Shown here: one piece after another, positions 1-6,854 of the stretch | Layout of the letters: every line of letters starts with the position of its first letter | How positions within the stretch are numbered: the stretch's first letter is position 1 | DNA from: an uncultured Sutterella sp. | Lineage (GTDB): Bacteria; Pseudomonadota; Gammaproteobacteria; Burkholderiales; Burkholderiaceae_F | DNA: 23,051 nt | Reading direction: 5' to 3' | Assembly: GCA_958347955.1 (NCBI GenBank) | Contig: CATVXH010000019.1 | Coordinates: 1-23,051 of the forward strand | Position numbers and translations under genes: made by a program | Notes under the pieces: generated by a model | What the model saw: the letters and a program-made list of their open reading frames with translations, nothing else | The model's database searches: none | Told to the model about the DNA's origin: nothing

Positions 1-52
1 ATTTTAATTAACATAAAGTAGGTTTGAGTAATTATAGCATAACAGTTTCTAG

Positions 53-496
53 CCCTACCTATCAATAGACCATCTGAAAATGGGGCTTATCAGAAGTGGT
101 CAATGTGAACTTTCCGCTGATTCTGATGATGAACTAACCGAATACTTATGACCGATAGTTCGTGAAATAATAAAAACTTGTATTGAGAACGACCAAAATT
201 ACATTGTGGAAGGCTGCTATATACCTTTTGGTTGGGAAAATGATTTTTCGCCCGAATACCTACATGAAATCAAATACATATGTCTGGTATTCAGCCGCAC
301 TTATATAAACAATCATTTCCACGATATTTCGCAGTATGAAAAAGTGATTGAGAAACGACAGTTTACTAATTTAGTCAAGGAAGATTTAATAAGTACAAAC
401 GAATATAGCCTAAAGCAATGCATGCTACGCAATTATAACTATTTTCTTATAAAAGACGACTATAAGATAGACATCGACAGCATTTTGAATGAGTAA
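53..496 (+). pseudogene. Decayed P-loop nucleotide-kinase-like gene (central and C-terminal part)
   Basis: Translating the frame of the GTG at 206 upstream gives coherent protein from base 53 (starting PYLSIDHLKMGLIRSG), a TGA at 149-151, then PIVREIIKTCIEN and on to the stop at 494-496. The pieces either side of the TGA match the layout I remember for a small adenylate-kinase-like ATP-binding family common in Firmicutes, with DHLKMGLIRSG near the front and VEGCYIPF in the middle. In that family the position of the TGA is normally Trp, so a single TGG to TGA change fits. The P-loop half should lie before base 53, but that stretch has stops in all frames, so the gene has lost its 5' end as well. 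The sequence is very AT-rich compared with later genes. The 96-codon GTG ORF from 206 is therefore a remnant. Family identity is from memory; the decay is seen directly. Confidence 0.6.
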
Positions 497-526
497 AAAA
501 CCAATCTTTGACGGCTAATTAATATA

Positions 527-555
527 AAAGTGCCTGATTTTTGGTCAGGCACTTT
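527..555 (-). terminator. Intrinsic terminator of the racemase-like gene
   Basis: Perfect 11-bp inverted repeat AAAGTGCCTGA / TCAGGCACTTT with a 7-nt loop. Read on the minus strand it runs into TTTATATT, and it lies 27 bases beyond the stop of the minus-strand gene ending at 583. There is no T-run on the plus-strand side. Confidence 0.75.
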
Positions 556-582
556 CCAACGGCTGTTGATTCAGGTTGTTAC

Positions 583-921
583 TCACACTTTCTGCGCCGC
601 CATTAAGGCTTCTCTATTTCGAATTGGTACGAGGATTTCTCGCTGTAACTCCTCGACAAAAAGTCCAGTCTTAAAGTCTGGAATCGTAATCAAGTCTGCT
701 CCCAAATCAGCCATACGCTCAGCTTCATTAAACGCAGCAATTTTTCTGTCACTTAAATCAAATTCGCTTCCAGTCTGTGGTTCAAATAAATTTTCGACAT
801 CGTTTACGAAAGATACAAACGCATCACCACTTTGCAATTCAATGGCGTTTTTGACAAGTGTCGCAGCGCGAAGGTTAACACAACTCATAATGCCAATTGA
901 CTTCGTATTGTCCATGAACAT
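583..921 (-). CDS. Truncated Asp/Glu racemase-like protein (N-terminal half)
   Basis: 112 residues. It opens with SIGIMSCVN, like the first beta strand and substrate loop of Asp/Glu/hydantoin racemases. Later it has LSDRKIAAF and ADLGADLITIPDFKTG...ELQ, which align in order with the family's DRTAAL and GAD-x-I-x-PCNTAH...L segments. The family is about 230 residues with two lobes and two catalytic cysteines. Here the first catalytic Cys position reads Asp-Phe (PDFKT for PCNT), and everything after about residue 95 is missing. A racemase activity is therefore unlikely. A clean terminator follows directly, so the protein-terminator unit looks like an internal deletion rather than random erosion. 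It is divergent from the aminopeptidase gene at 1094. ATG at 919-921 or 913-915 could start it; no strong ribosome site decides. Confidence 0.5.
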   Translation of the reverse strand: MFMDNTKSIGIMSCVNLRAATLVKNAIELQSGDAFVSFVNDVENLFEPQTGSEFDLSDRKIAAFNEAERMADLGADLITIPDFKTGLFVEELQREILVPIRNREALMAAQKV

Positions 922-1080
922 CTCACTTCAATTAACGAAGCCATACCCAATGACCGTTGGTACAGTCACTGCTTTACGCTTAAATTAGTCAAAAAAGTTT
1001 TTTCGCTAATAGGGTTATTCCGTATTGATTTAGCACCCCCGTGTGGATCTAAAATTTATGGTGGTCTTTAACCCCTTTTG

Positions 1081-1086
1081 AAGGAG
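1081..1086 (+). promoter_or_regulatory. Ribosome binding site of the DmpA-like gene
   Basis: AAGGAG, seven bases before the ATG at 1094. It is a near-consensus Shine-Dalgarno and fixes the start so that the signal peptide is included. Confidence 0.85.
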
Positions 1087-1093
1087 ATATGAT

Positions 1094-2239
1094 ATGCGAT
1101 TATCAAAAATTGCCCTTGGTATTCTCGCCACTGTTACAGTTGGTCTATCTGCTGCTCAAGCGGCAGATCGTCCTCGTGATCTTGGCATAGAGATAGGTGT
1201 TTTGCATACGGGTACTAACAACGCTATCACGGACGTTAAGGGCGTTAAAGTAGGACAAGTCACTTTGGTTGATGAAAAGAAAGGTATGCATACGGGGGTA
1301 ACGGCCATTGTTCCCCATGATGGAAACATCTTTAAAAATAAGGTGCCGGCAGGTATCTTCCTTGGGAATGCCTTCGGGAAGATGACTGGCTATCCTCAAG
1401 TTAAAGAACTCGGTAATTTGGAAACTCCGATTGTCTTAACTAACACACTGAACGTGGCCGCTGGTATTGATGGCATCATTGATTATACGTTCTCCTTCAA
1501 AGACAACGGTGATGTTCGTTCTGTTAACGCAGTGGTTGGTGAAACCAATGATGGTGGAATCAACGACATCCGTGCTCGTTTTGTGAAACCTAGCGATGTT
1601 TTGAAAGCTATTAAAGAAGCAAAGACGGGACCAGTGGAAGAAGGGGCTGTTGGTGCTGGTACAGGTACCAAAGCCTTTGGTTTTAAGGGTGGTATCGGCA
1701 CAGCCTCTCGTGTTCTTCCCAAGGAAATGGGTGGCTACACTGTAGGTGTTTTAGTTCAAACAAACTTTGGTGGTTTATTAACGGTCGATGGTGTTGAAGT
1801 CGGCAAACAATTGGGTGGCTATCCGTACCAAAAAGAAATTGAAAGTGCCGACGGCTCTATTATGATGATCGTGGCAACGGACGCTCCTCTTGACTCTCGC
1901 AATCTTGAACGTGTGGCTAAACGTGCGTTTATGGGGTTAGCCAAGAGCGGTGGCGTAGCTTCTAACGGTTCAGGTGATTTTGTGATTGCCTTCTCTACCA
2001 ACGACAAAGTTCGTGTCCCACACAATACGAAAGCACTTGCCAAACAAACTACAAGTGTTGTCCAAAATGACGATATGACACCTATTTTCATGGCTACGAT
2101 CGAAGCCACAGAAGAAGCCATTATTAATTCTTTGTTCGCCGCTAAAGATACCAATACCTATGATGGTAAAGTCGTAAAAGCTTTGCCTGTTGATAAGGTA
2201 ATGGAAATGATGAAAGCTCATAACAAGTTGGTGAAATAA
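1094..2239 (+). CDS. Secreted DmpA/S58-family aminopeptidase (P1 family peptidase)
   Basis: 381 residues. A typical Sec signal peptide (positive KIA start, hydrophobic run, AQA-A cleavage near residue 23) sends it to the periplasm. The body follows S58 N-terminal-nucleophile peptidases such as DmpA (L-aminopeptidase/D-esterase). It has ITDVKGVKVGQVT near residue 45, LTNTLNVAAG at 115-124, GAVGAGTGTKAFGFKGG at 184-200, DGSIMMIVATDAPL at 253-266 and SNGSGDFVIAFST at 290-302. Known members self-cleave before a Ser, which becomes the nucleophile; by alignment from memory this is Gly254-Ser255. Length is normal for the family plus signal peptide, and nothing looks damaged. Substrate cannot be read from sequence; the family trims N-terminal residues, including D-amino acids and beta-peptides. 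It is divergent from the racemase-like fragment. Family call is firm, substrate unknown. Confidence 0.9.
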   Translation: MRLSKIALGILATVTVGLSAAQAADRPRDLGIEIGVLHTGTNNAITDVKGVKVGQVTLVDEKKGMHTGVTAIVPHDGNIFKNKVPAGIFLGNAFGKMTGYPQVKELGNLETPIVLTNTLNVAAGIDGIIDYTFSFKDNGDVRSVNAVVGETNDGGINDIRARFVKPSDVLKAIKEAKTGPVEEGAVGAGTGTKAFGFKGGIGTASRVLPKEMGGYTVGVLVQTNFGGLLTVDGVEVGKQLGGYPYQKEIESADGSIMMIVATDAPLDSRNLERVAKRAFMGLAKSGGVASNGSGDFVIAFSTNDKVRVPHNTKALAKQTTSVVQNDDMTPIFMATIEATEEAIINSLFAAKDTNTYDGKVVKALPVDKVMEMMKAHNKLVK

Positions 2240-2248
2240 TCTTTCAGT

Positions 2249-2267
2249 GGGAAGGCTTTGCCTTCCC
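2249..2267 (+). terminator. Hairpin after the DmpA-like gene
   Basis: Perfect 8-bp stem GGGAAGGC / GCCTTCCC with a TTT loop, ten bases past the stop codon. Only two T follow, so it may be a weak terminator or mRNA 3' end stabiliser shared with the convergent gene ending at 2287. Confidence 0.55.
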
Positions 2268-2286
2268 TTGAATTCCTGACTAAATG

Positions 2287-3006
2287 TCAGATCCATTCGA
2301 GCTCTAAATTGAGCATTATTTGGTCTCCTTTATCTATTCCGGAGCCGGTAATCGTGTAGGCTGGTTTGTTGGAATTAAGGCGTCGATAAATTTGAGACAC
2401 CCTAGCGCCTTTTACATTCAATCTCAGATGTTCAGGTAGTATCCCCGCTTCTTCTGCTTGCCAAACATTTTGACCTTCAGGAATGTATGACAAACGTTCT
2501 TCCACAACTCGGCTTTGTTTAGTGGTTTCCTGATTGGCGGCTGATGCTGGAATTCCTTCTAAGGCCTCTTTGCACGTCCTGATCTTGTAGGAAGGCTTCG
2601 GGACTGAAAAAGTCAGTCCCAAATCACCTCGGATTCCAATAAGAATATAACGATGACGTGCCTGAGGTACTCCATAATCTTCAAATTTATAGAGATTGGC
2701 AGTAATGTTGTAACCATAAAGACCAGCGTTGTTGAGCGCGTGCAGGATCAGTTTAAAAGCTTTGCCTTCATTGGCGCTGGAAAGACCTGAAGCATTTTCA
2801 GCAAAAAAGAATAACGGATTCGCTCTATTAATGTAGCGGACGCCGTAAGAGAAAAGTCCACCGTAATTTCCGTTTAATCCTTTAGTTTCTCCAACTATTG
2901 AAAAGTCGTTACAAGGGAAACCGTATAAAAAACCATCAACAATAGGAAGGCTATCAATAACCTGGCTATTAGCCCTAATCTTCACGCTTCCCCTAAAAAC
3001 CGTCAA
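2287..3006 (-). pseudogene. DNA cytosine-5 methyltransferase fragment (both ends missing)
   Basis: 239 residues from a TTG; the frame is open back to a stop at 3043-3045. Recognisable C5-methyltransferase motifs, in order: FPCNDFS with catalytic Cys32 (motif IV), FAENASGL at 69-75 (motif VI, usually ENV), QARHRYILIG at 115-124 (motif VIII) and RRLNSNKPAYTITGSG near 208-223 (motif IX). Missing are motif I, the FxGxGG S-adenosylmethionine loop that should lie about 70 residues before Cys32, and motif X with the closing GNAV-type sequence after IX. Full-length enzymes are 320-450 residues, so this copy should be inactive. PCN instead of PCQ occurs, as far as I remember, in the GGWCC-type subgroup. 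No restriction enzyme gene lies beside it. Likely a remnant of an acquired restriction-modification system. Confidence 0.75.
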
Positions 3007-3200
3007 ATACTCCTCTGTTCCTTTTAAGTGCGACTCAGAAGTCTATTTCCCATTTTAAATCTCCCTATAAAAAACTATCCAGAATAACAACTAAGAGCAT
3101 GCGATTAGTTGCTGCGAACCTCTTCCGTCTAGCCTCCAACGGTACGCTTTATTTCTATATCTAACCAAACCGCCGATGATTTTTCAAAGTAAAAAAATAA

Positions 3201-3229
3201 TCGCCACACTATCGTAAAAGTATTAGAAT
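3201..3229 (+). promoter_or_regulatory. Candidate promoter of the fez-like operon
   Basis: TCGCCA (3201-3206, 4/6 to the -35 consensus), a 17-base spacer, then TAGAAT (3224-3229, 5/6 to the -10). It would start transcription near 3236, immediately before the Fur-box-like sequence. The match is moderate; position makes it credible. Confidence 0.45.
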
Positions 3230-3239
3230 ACACAAAAAA

Positions 3240-3258
3240 GATATTGATTCTCATTATT
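3240..3258 (+). promoter_or_regulatory. Fur-box-like operator upstream of the fez-like operon
   Basis: The 19 bases match the classical Fur box (GATAATGATAATCATTATC) at 15 of 19 positions: hexamers GATATT, GATTCT and, after a C, ATTATT score 5/6, 4/6 and 5/6. It lies between the candidate -10 and the ribosome site (AGGAG at 3262-3266), where bound Fur would block initiation. This would make the operon iron-repressed, as known ferrosome loci are. Confidence 0.55.
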
Positions 3259-3272
3259 GTCAGGAGATTAAA

Positions 3273-3578
3273 ATGAACAACACGACAAAATATGGCCTCT
3301 TTTTCCTTGGCGGCGTAGTAGTTGGCGCCTTGGGCGCTGTAGCTATCACACGAGGTAAACTCAATGTGAAACCTCTTGCCGCTGATCTTTTGAGCACAGG
3401 ACTTGATCTTCGCGACAAAGTAATGGCTGGTGTTGAAGGCGTTAAAGAAGACCTTGCGGACGTGATGGCCGAAGCTGAAGTTAAATCGCAAGAGCGCAAA
3501 CTTGCCAAAGAAGCGCTTGAAAGCACCAAGAGTGATGAAACTCTCTCTGAGCCTGACTCTTCAAAAGTTGTCGCATAA
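3273..3578 (+). CDS. Small glycine-rich membrane protein, FezA-like / PacL-like partner of the P-type ATPase
   Basis: 101 residues. One membrane segment at about 6-25 (LFFLGGVVVGALGAVAI) is glycine-zipper-like, and is followed by a soluble alpha-helical, highly charged tail (about 40-95) with repeated Lys/Glu/Ala. This matches the small DUF6110/YtxH-like or PacL-like proteins encoded directly before P1B ATPases. Mycobacterial PacL proteins scaffold such ATPases and carry a C-terminal Asp/His metal-binding motif. This one has no His at all and ends in EPDSSKVVA, so it should not bind metal by that route. It is the first gene of the operon, with AGGAG six bases before the ATG. In ferrosome loci the equivalent position is held by FezA, a small membrane protein needed for organelle formation. 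Sequence and context agree; the exact family is not certain. Confidence 0.7.
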   Translation: MNNTTKYGLFFLGGVVVGALGAVAITRGKLNVKPLAADLLSTGLDLRDKVMAGVEGVKEDLADVMAEAEVKSQERKLAKEALESTKSDETLSEPDSSKVVA

Positions 3579-3606
3579 AGCACTTAAATAACTCTCGGTA
3601 CTTTAG

Positions 3607-5958
3607 ATGCTTTTTAAAAAAGTTCATGCGGTTGGCAACCGCCAGCGTTGGCGCACAACACAAACAATTTCAGTGGCCAGCATGGCTCTTGTTGCCTCAG
3701 AAATTGAAGAAATTGACGGCGTCACAGGTTTAATGGCAAACCCAAGAACCGGTTCCGTGACGGTGACAGTTGCCAATATCAGCGCTATCTATGAATTGGA
3801 TAAGTATTTTGAATGGCTTAAAACCCATCCCCCTATCACCCGTCACAATTCTGAAAAAGCAAAACGAGCGCTGGCACAAACAAAGACAGAAATAGCTCAG
3901 GCTAAAAAGCCCCCTGCCATTGTCCGCACGCTGGCCAATACTTCCAGTCATCTCGTGCGTGGCATGCCGCTCATGCGCTTGGTTAGACAAATTCCCCGAC
4001 TTTTTGCAAAAAAAGTGACCGACCTTGACACTGCCGAGCCAATATTGGATCTTTCTCCTCTGGCACGATATGTGTTTGTGCGGCCGTTTCTGCCTATCAT
4101 GGTCAATAGCGTTAACGCTATTCTCGGTAGCCTCCCCATCATTTTTGAAGGCCTGAAGTCACTTCTTCAAGGCAAACTTAACGTTAGCGTTTTGGATGCC
4201 GCCGCTCTTTCAGTTTCTTTGTTTCGAAGAGACTTCAAAACCGCGGGGCTTTTGATCGTGCTCTTGGGACTTGGCGAAATGCTGGAGTCCTACACACGTA
4301 AAAAGTCATTGTCGAGCTTGACCGAGCAGTTGGCAATTAATGTCAATAGTGTCTGGATCCGAACGACTGACGGGGAAATTCGTCAAAAATCCCTTAAAGA
4401 ACTCCAAGTTGGCGAGGAAGTTGTTGTTCATGCCGGTAGCGTCATTCCGATCGACGGCATTGTGAGCGGCGGAGAAGGCTCAGTAAATCAATCATCAATG
4501 ACCGGCGAACCGCTTCCTGTTCACCGCTATCCCGGTGCAAGCGTTTTTGCCGGCACTGTACTTGAAGACGGTGAATTGACAATTCGCGCCACTCACATTG
4601 GGGGTGAAACGCGTCTAAATCAGATCGCCCGTTTTATTGAAGAGAGCGAAGTTGCAAAGGCCTCGATCCAGGGTAAGGCTGAACGCTGGGCAGACCGAAT
4701 CGTACCCTTTAACTTCCTTTTGGCTGCGTTGGTCTATTTTTTCACCAAAGACTTTAATCGCATGGCCGGTGTTCTGATGGTGGATTTCAGCTGCGCATTG
4801 CGATTGGCGACACCATTGGCGATTTTAACTGCCATGCGTGTCGGAACTAGAGAAGGCGCTGTCATCAAAGGTGGTCGTTATCTTGAAGCGCTTTCTGAAG
4901 TCGACACTGTGGTTTTCGACAAAACCGGCACATTGACTGCCAGTTCCCCCAAGCTATCGGATGTCATTGTTTTGGATGGGAAATACAGCCGAGAAGAGCT
5001 GCTGCGTTTAGCCGCTTGCCTTGAAGAACACTTTCCACATCCGGTCGGACGTGCCATAGTCCGACAGGCTGCGAAGGAAGATCTGTGGCATGATCGGGAG
5101 GATGCGCACGCAGAAGTCCGTTACATTGTGGCTCACGGAATCTGCTCGGCCGTTGGTGATCGCCGTATTGTTCTGGGTTCAAGACACTTCATCGAGGATG
5201 ATGAACAAATTGATGTCTCTGCCGCTCAAGAGATATGCGCCCGATTAGCCAACGAAGGAAAATCAATTCTTTACTTGGCGGTCGGAAATAAATTGGTTGG
5301 GGTACTGGGAATAGAAGATCCGATTCGCCCGGAATCCAAAGCGGTGATAGAAGAATTGCACGCCCTTGGCATCAAACGAATTTTGATGCTAACCGGTGAT
5401 GATAAACGCACCGCCCAAGCCGTGGCCGCACGACTGGGCATTGATGAATTCCACGCCGGCATCCTCCCCGCAGACAAGGCAAGGATCGTTGAAGCCCTCA
5501 AAGCGCAAGGCGCAAAGGTGCTGATGATCGGCGACGGCATCAACGACACCCCCGCTCTCTCAGCTAGCGATGTTGGTGTCACTCTTCGCGATGGCGCCGA
5601 CATTGCCCAAGAAGTCGCCGATGTGGTTCTAACACATAACAATCTCTCTCAGTTACCCCAAACGATTATGCTCGGACGGGCAACAATGAGTCGTATCCGC
5701 CAAAATTTCATCACATCAGTCGGGTTAAACAGCGTTTTTTTAGCCGGAGGTTTAACCGGCCGGCTTACCCCGACTGCAGGAGCTTTACTTCATAACGGCA
5801 CCACAATTGGAGTTTGTTTAAACGCCATGAGAGACTCGGCCCCAATGAATAAACGCGCTGGCGCCGGAGAAATTTCAGACAGCATCCGCAATGCCATACG
5901 TTATGTCACTCAGATCGCCAACATACGGCAAGGGAATCATCATGGACAACAGCATTGA
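3607..5958 (+). CDS. fezB: P1B-type metal-transporting ATPase with SCA transmembrane motif (ferrosome FezB-like)
   Basis: 783 residues. Residues 1-75 are a degenerate HMA2-like domain with no CxxC and an Arg-rich start (GNRQRWRT at 10-17). Membrane segments follow at about 153-228. The catalytic parts are complete: TGE at 299-301, phosphorylated Asp438 in DKTGT, His478-Pro479, TGDDK at 596-600 and GDGIND at 642-647. In the metal-binding helix the usual CPC reads Ser395-Cys396-Ala397 (VDFSCALRL). That SCA signature and the Arg-rich N-terminus are, to my knowledge, hallmarks of the P1B-6 group, whose studied members (FezB in Desulfovibrio and Clostridioides) load iron into ferrosome vesicles. 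Related enzymes are often auto-annotated as Mn/Zn exporters (CtpC-like). The ATG at 3607 has no strong ribosome site, but an intact domain begins there, 28 bases after the preceding gene. Its stop lies 17 bases inside the next gene, suggesting coupled translation. Confidence 0.88.
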   Translation: MLFKKVHAVGNRQRWRTTQTISVASMALVASEIEEIDGVTGLMANPRTGSVTVTVANISAIYELDKYFEWLKTHPPITRHNSEKAKRALAQTKTEIAQAKKPPAIVRTLANTSSHLVRGMPLMRLVRQIPRLFAKKVTDLDTAEPILDLSPLARYVFVRPFLPIMVNSVNAILGSLPIIFEGLKSLLQGKLNVSVLDAAALSVSLFRRDFKTAGLLIVLLGLGEMLESYTRKKSLSSLTEQLAINVNSVWIRTTDGEIRQKSLKELQVGEEVVVHAGSVIPIDGIVSGGEGSVNQSSMTGEPLPVHRYPGASVFAGTVLEDGELTIRATHIGGETRLNQIARFIEESEVAKASIQGKAERWADRIVPFNFLLAALVYFFTKDFNRMAGVLMVDFSCALRLATPLAILTAMRVGTREGAVIKGGRYLEALSEVDTVVFDKTGTLTASSPKLSDVIVLDGKYSREELLRLAACLEEHFPHPVGRAIVRQAAKEDLWHDREDAHAEVRYIVAHGICSAVGDRRIVLGSRHFIEDDEQIDVSAAQEICARLANEGKSILYLAVGNKLVGVLGIEDPIRPESKAVIEELHALGIKRILMLTGDDKRTAQAVAARLGIDEFHAGILPADKARIVEALKAQGAKVLMIGDGINDTPALSASDVGVTLRDGADIAQEVADVVLTHNNLSQLPQTIMLGRATMSRIRQNFITSVGLNSVFLAGGLTGRLTPTAGALLHNGTTIGVCLNAMRDSAPMNKRAGAGEISDSIRNAIRYVTQIANIRQGNHHGQQH

Positions 5959-6532
5959 TCTCAAAACTATATTAAAAACCGTTCGCTCATCGTTGCCCGG
6001 ACGATTAAGACTTCGATTACCTCAACTTGTAAGCATTGACAGCGATTCCGCATTGCTGATTACTCAATGGATTGAAAGCCACGGTGAAAGCATTGCAGTC
6101 AGCCTTAATCCGAGAGTTGGCAGTCTTTTAATAACCTGGGATCCCAATCGCGATAATTTGGATACCAAAGAGCTTTTCAGTGAAGCCGCTGAATATCTCA
6201 ATTACGCCACCTCTCTTGGGATAATAAATGAGGAGAAAAAATCCAAGGAAAATGCCTCAACGTACCAGATTGAAAATTGCGCCAAGTCTTTGGCAAAACA
6301 GGTCGAATTTTTAGGCAATGGTATTCTTGATCGGCTCAGTCCTTATATAGCGTACGATATTAAACAAAAAGCCAGAAAGCGCCGCGTCACACAAAATCGC
6401 TTAATGCTTGCGAGTCTTTTATTCAGTGTGGGAGTTTTAGCCACTTCCCAAACAAAAAGTCATGTTCTTTTTGGCGGCGCCTTTTTAGCTCTTCTGACTG
6501 TCCACCTTCTTCAACACCGAAAGGTGCTTTAA
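5942..6532 (+). CDS. HMA2-like domain protein with C-terminal membrane hairpin (FezC-like)
   Basis: 196 residues from the ATG at 5942, preceded by AAGGG at 5930-5934; the frame is open further back, but only inside the ATPase gene. Residues 15-90 form an HMA2-like ferredoxin fold without metal-binding cysteines, opening with the Arg-rich PGRLRLRLP (19-27). This resembles the ATPase's own N-terminus. A linker follows (about 95-150), then two membrane segments (about 153-171 and 174-191). In described ferrosome loci FezC is an HMA-type domain protein with membrane segments placed next to FezB, so order and architecture fit. The role is presumably to sort, scaffold or gate the ATPase at the vesicle membrane; that is inference. 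The 17-base overlap with the upstream gene supports tight stoichiometric expression. Confidence 0.7.
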   Translation: MDNSIDLKTILKTVRSSLPGRLRLRLPQLVSIDSDSALLITQWIESHGESIAVSLNPRVGSLLITWDPNRDNLDTKELFSEAAEYLNYATSLGIINEEKKSKENASTYQIENCAKSLAKQVEFLGNGILDRLSPYIAYDIKQKARKRRVTQNRLMLASLLFSVGVLATSQTKSHVLFGGAFLALLTVHLLQHRKVL

Positions 6533-6545
6533 TAAAGGAACTCTC

Positions 6546-6854
6546 ATGCTGGAGAAGACCTCTCAAGCCTTTAGAAAATTGATTGTCATTCTTATTTTTA
6601 TTTTGGCAATCGCGCTATTGATTTGCACGCTTTCAGTGCTTTTTTCCGTGTTGACACTAGCCGTCATTGCAACTCTTACAGCTCTTGTCATTGCCCCTAA
6701 AGAAACCCGTCAATTCTTTGCCAAGCTTGCCCAATGCGTTGATTCGTGGGTACAGGCAATGGTGAAAATGGTGAGCGACGGCGGAGAACTCGTTAAAGAT
6801 CTTATGCGCCAGAATAAAGCAGAAAACAAAAAGAACGAGACTTCGGACAATTAA
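6546..6854 (+). CDS. Small membrane protein, fourth gene of the fez-like operon
   Basis: 102 residues. One long hydrophobic stretch at about 11-50 (LIVILIFILAIALLICTLSV and on to IAPKE) is enough for two membrane passes or one hairpin. A soluble tail rich in Lys, Asp and Asn follows (about 52-102). AAAGGA at 6535-6540 precedes the ATG by five bases, and only 13 bases separate it from the HMA2 gene, so it is in the same operon. I recognise no family. It looks like other small membrane proteins that curve or decorate organelle membranes, but that is speculation. Its last codon overlaps the stop codon of the convergent umuC, and no terminator is visible between them. Confidence 0.75.
   Translation: MLEKTSQAFRKLIVILIFILAIALLICTLSVLFSVLTLAVIATLTALVIAPKETRQFFAKLAQCVDSWVQAMVKMVSDGGELVKDLMRQNKAENKKNETSDN

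Noticed and set aside
149..151. TGA read as tryptophan or selenocysteine in the kinase-like gene
   Set aside because: Other genes here use TGA as a normal stop (for example at 21444-21446 and 21982-21984), there is no selenocysteine element visible, and the 5' end is also lost, so decay is simpler.
530..988. 152-codon plus-strand frame over the racemase-like gene
   Set aside because: It starts inside the minus-strand terminator and is Ser/Thr-rich shadow sequence. The minus frame carries the family pattern.
1..3045. Insertion sequence or prophage explaining the broken genes
   Set aside because: No transposase, integrase, or terminal inverted repeats with target duplication could be found; the decay is unexplained by a visible element.
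3273..3578. Metal-binding PacL proper
   Set aside because: The C-terminus lacks the Asp/His metal motif, and the protein contains no His at all. Only the membrane-helix-plus-charged-tail layout agrees.
3607..5958. Copper or zinc/cadmium exporter (P1B-1/P1B-2)
   Set aside because: No CPC motif in the metal helix and no CxxC in the N-terminal domain; SCA and an Arg-rich start instead.
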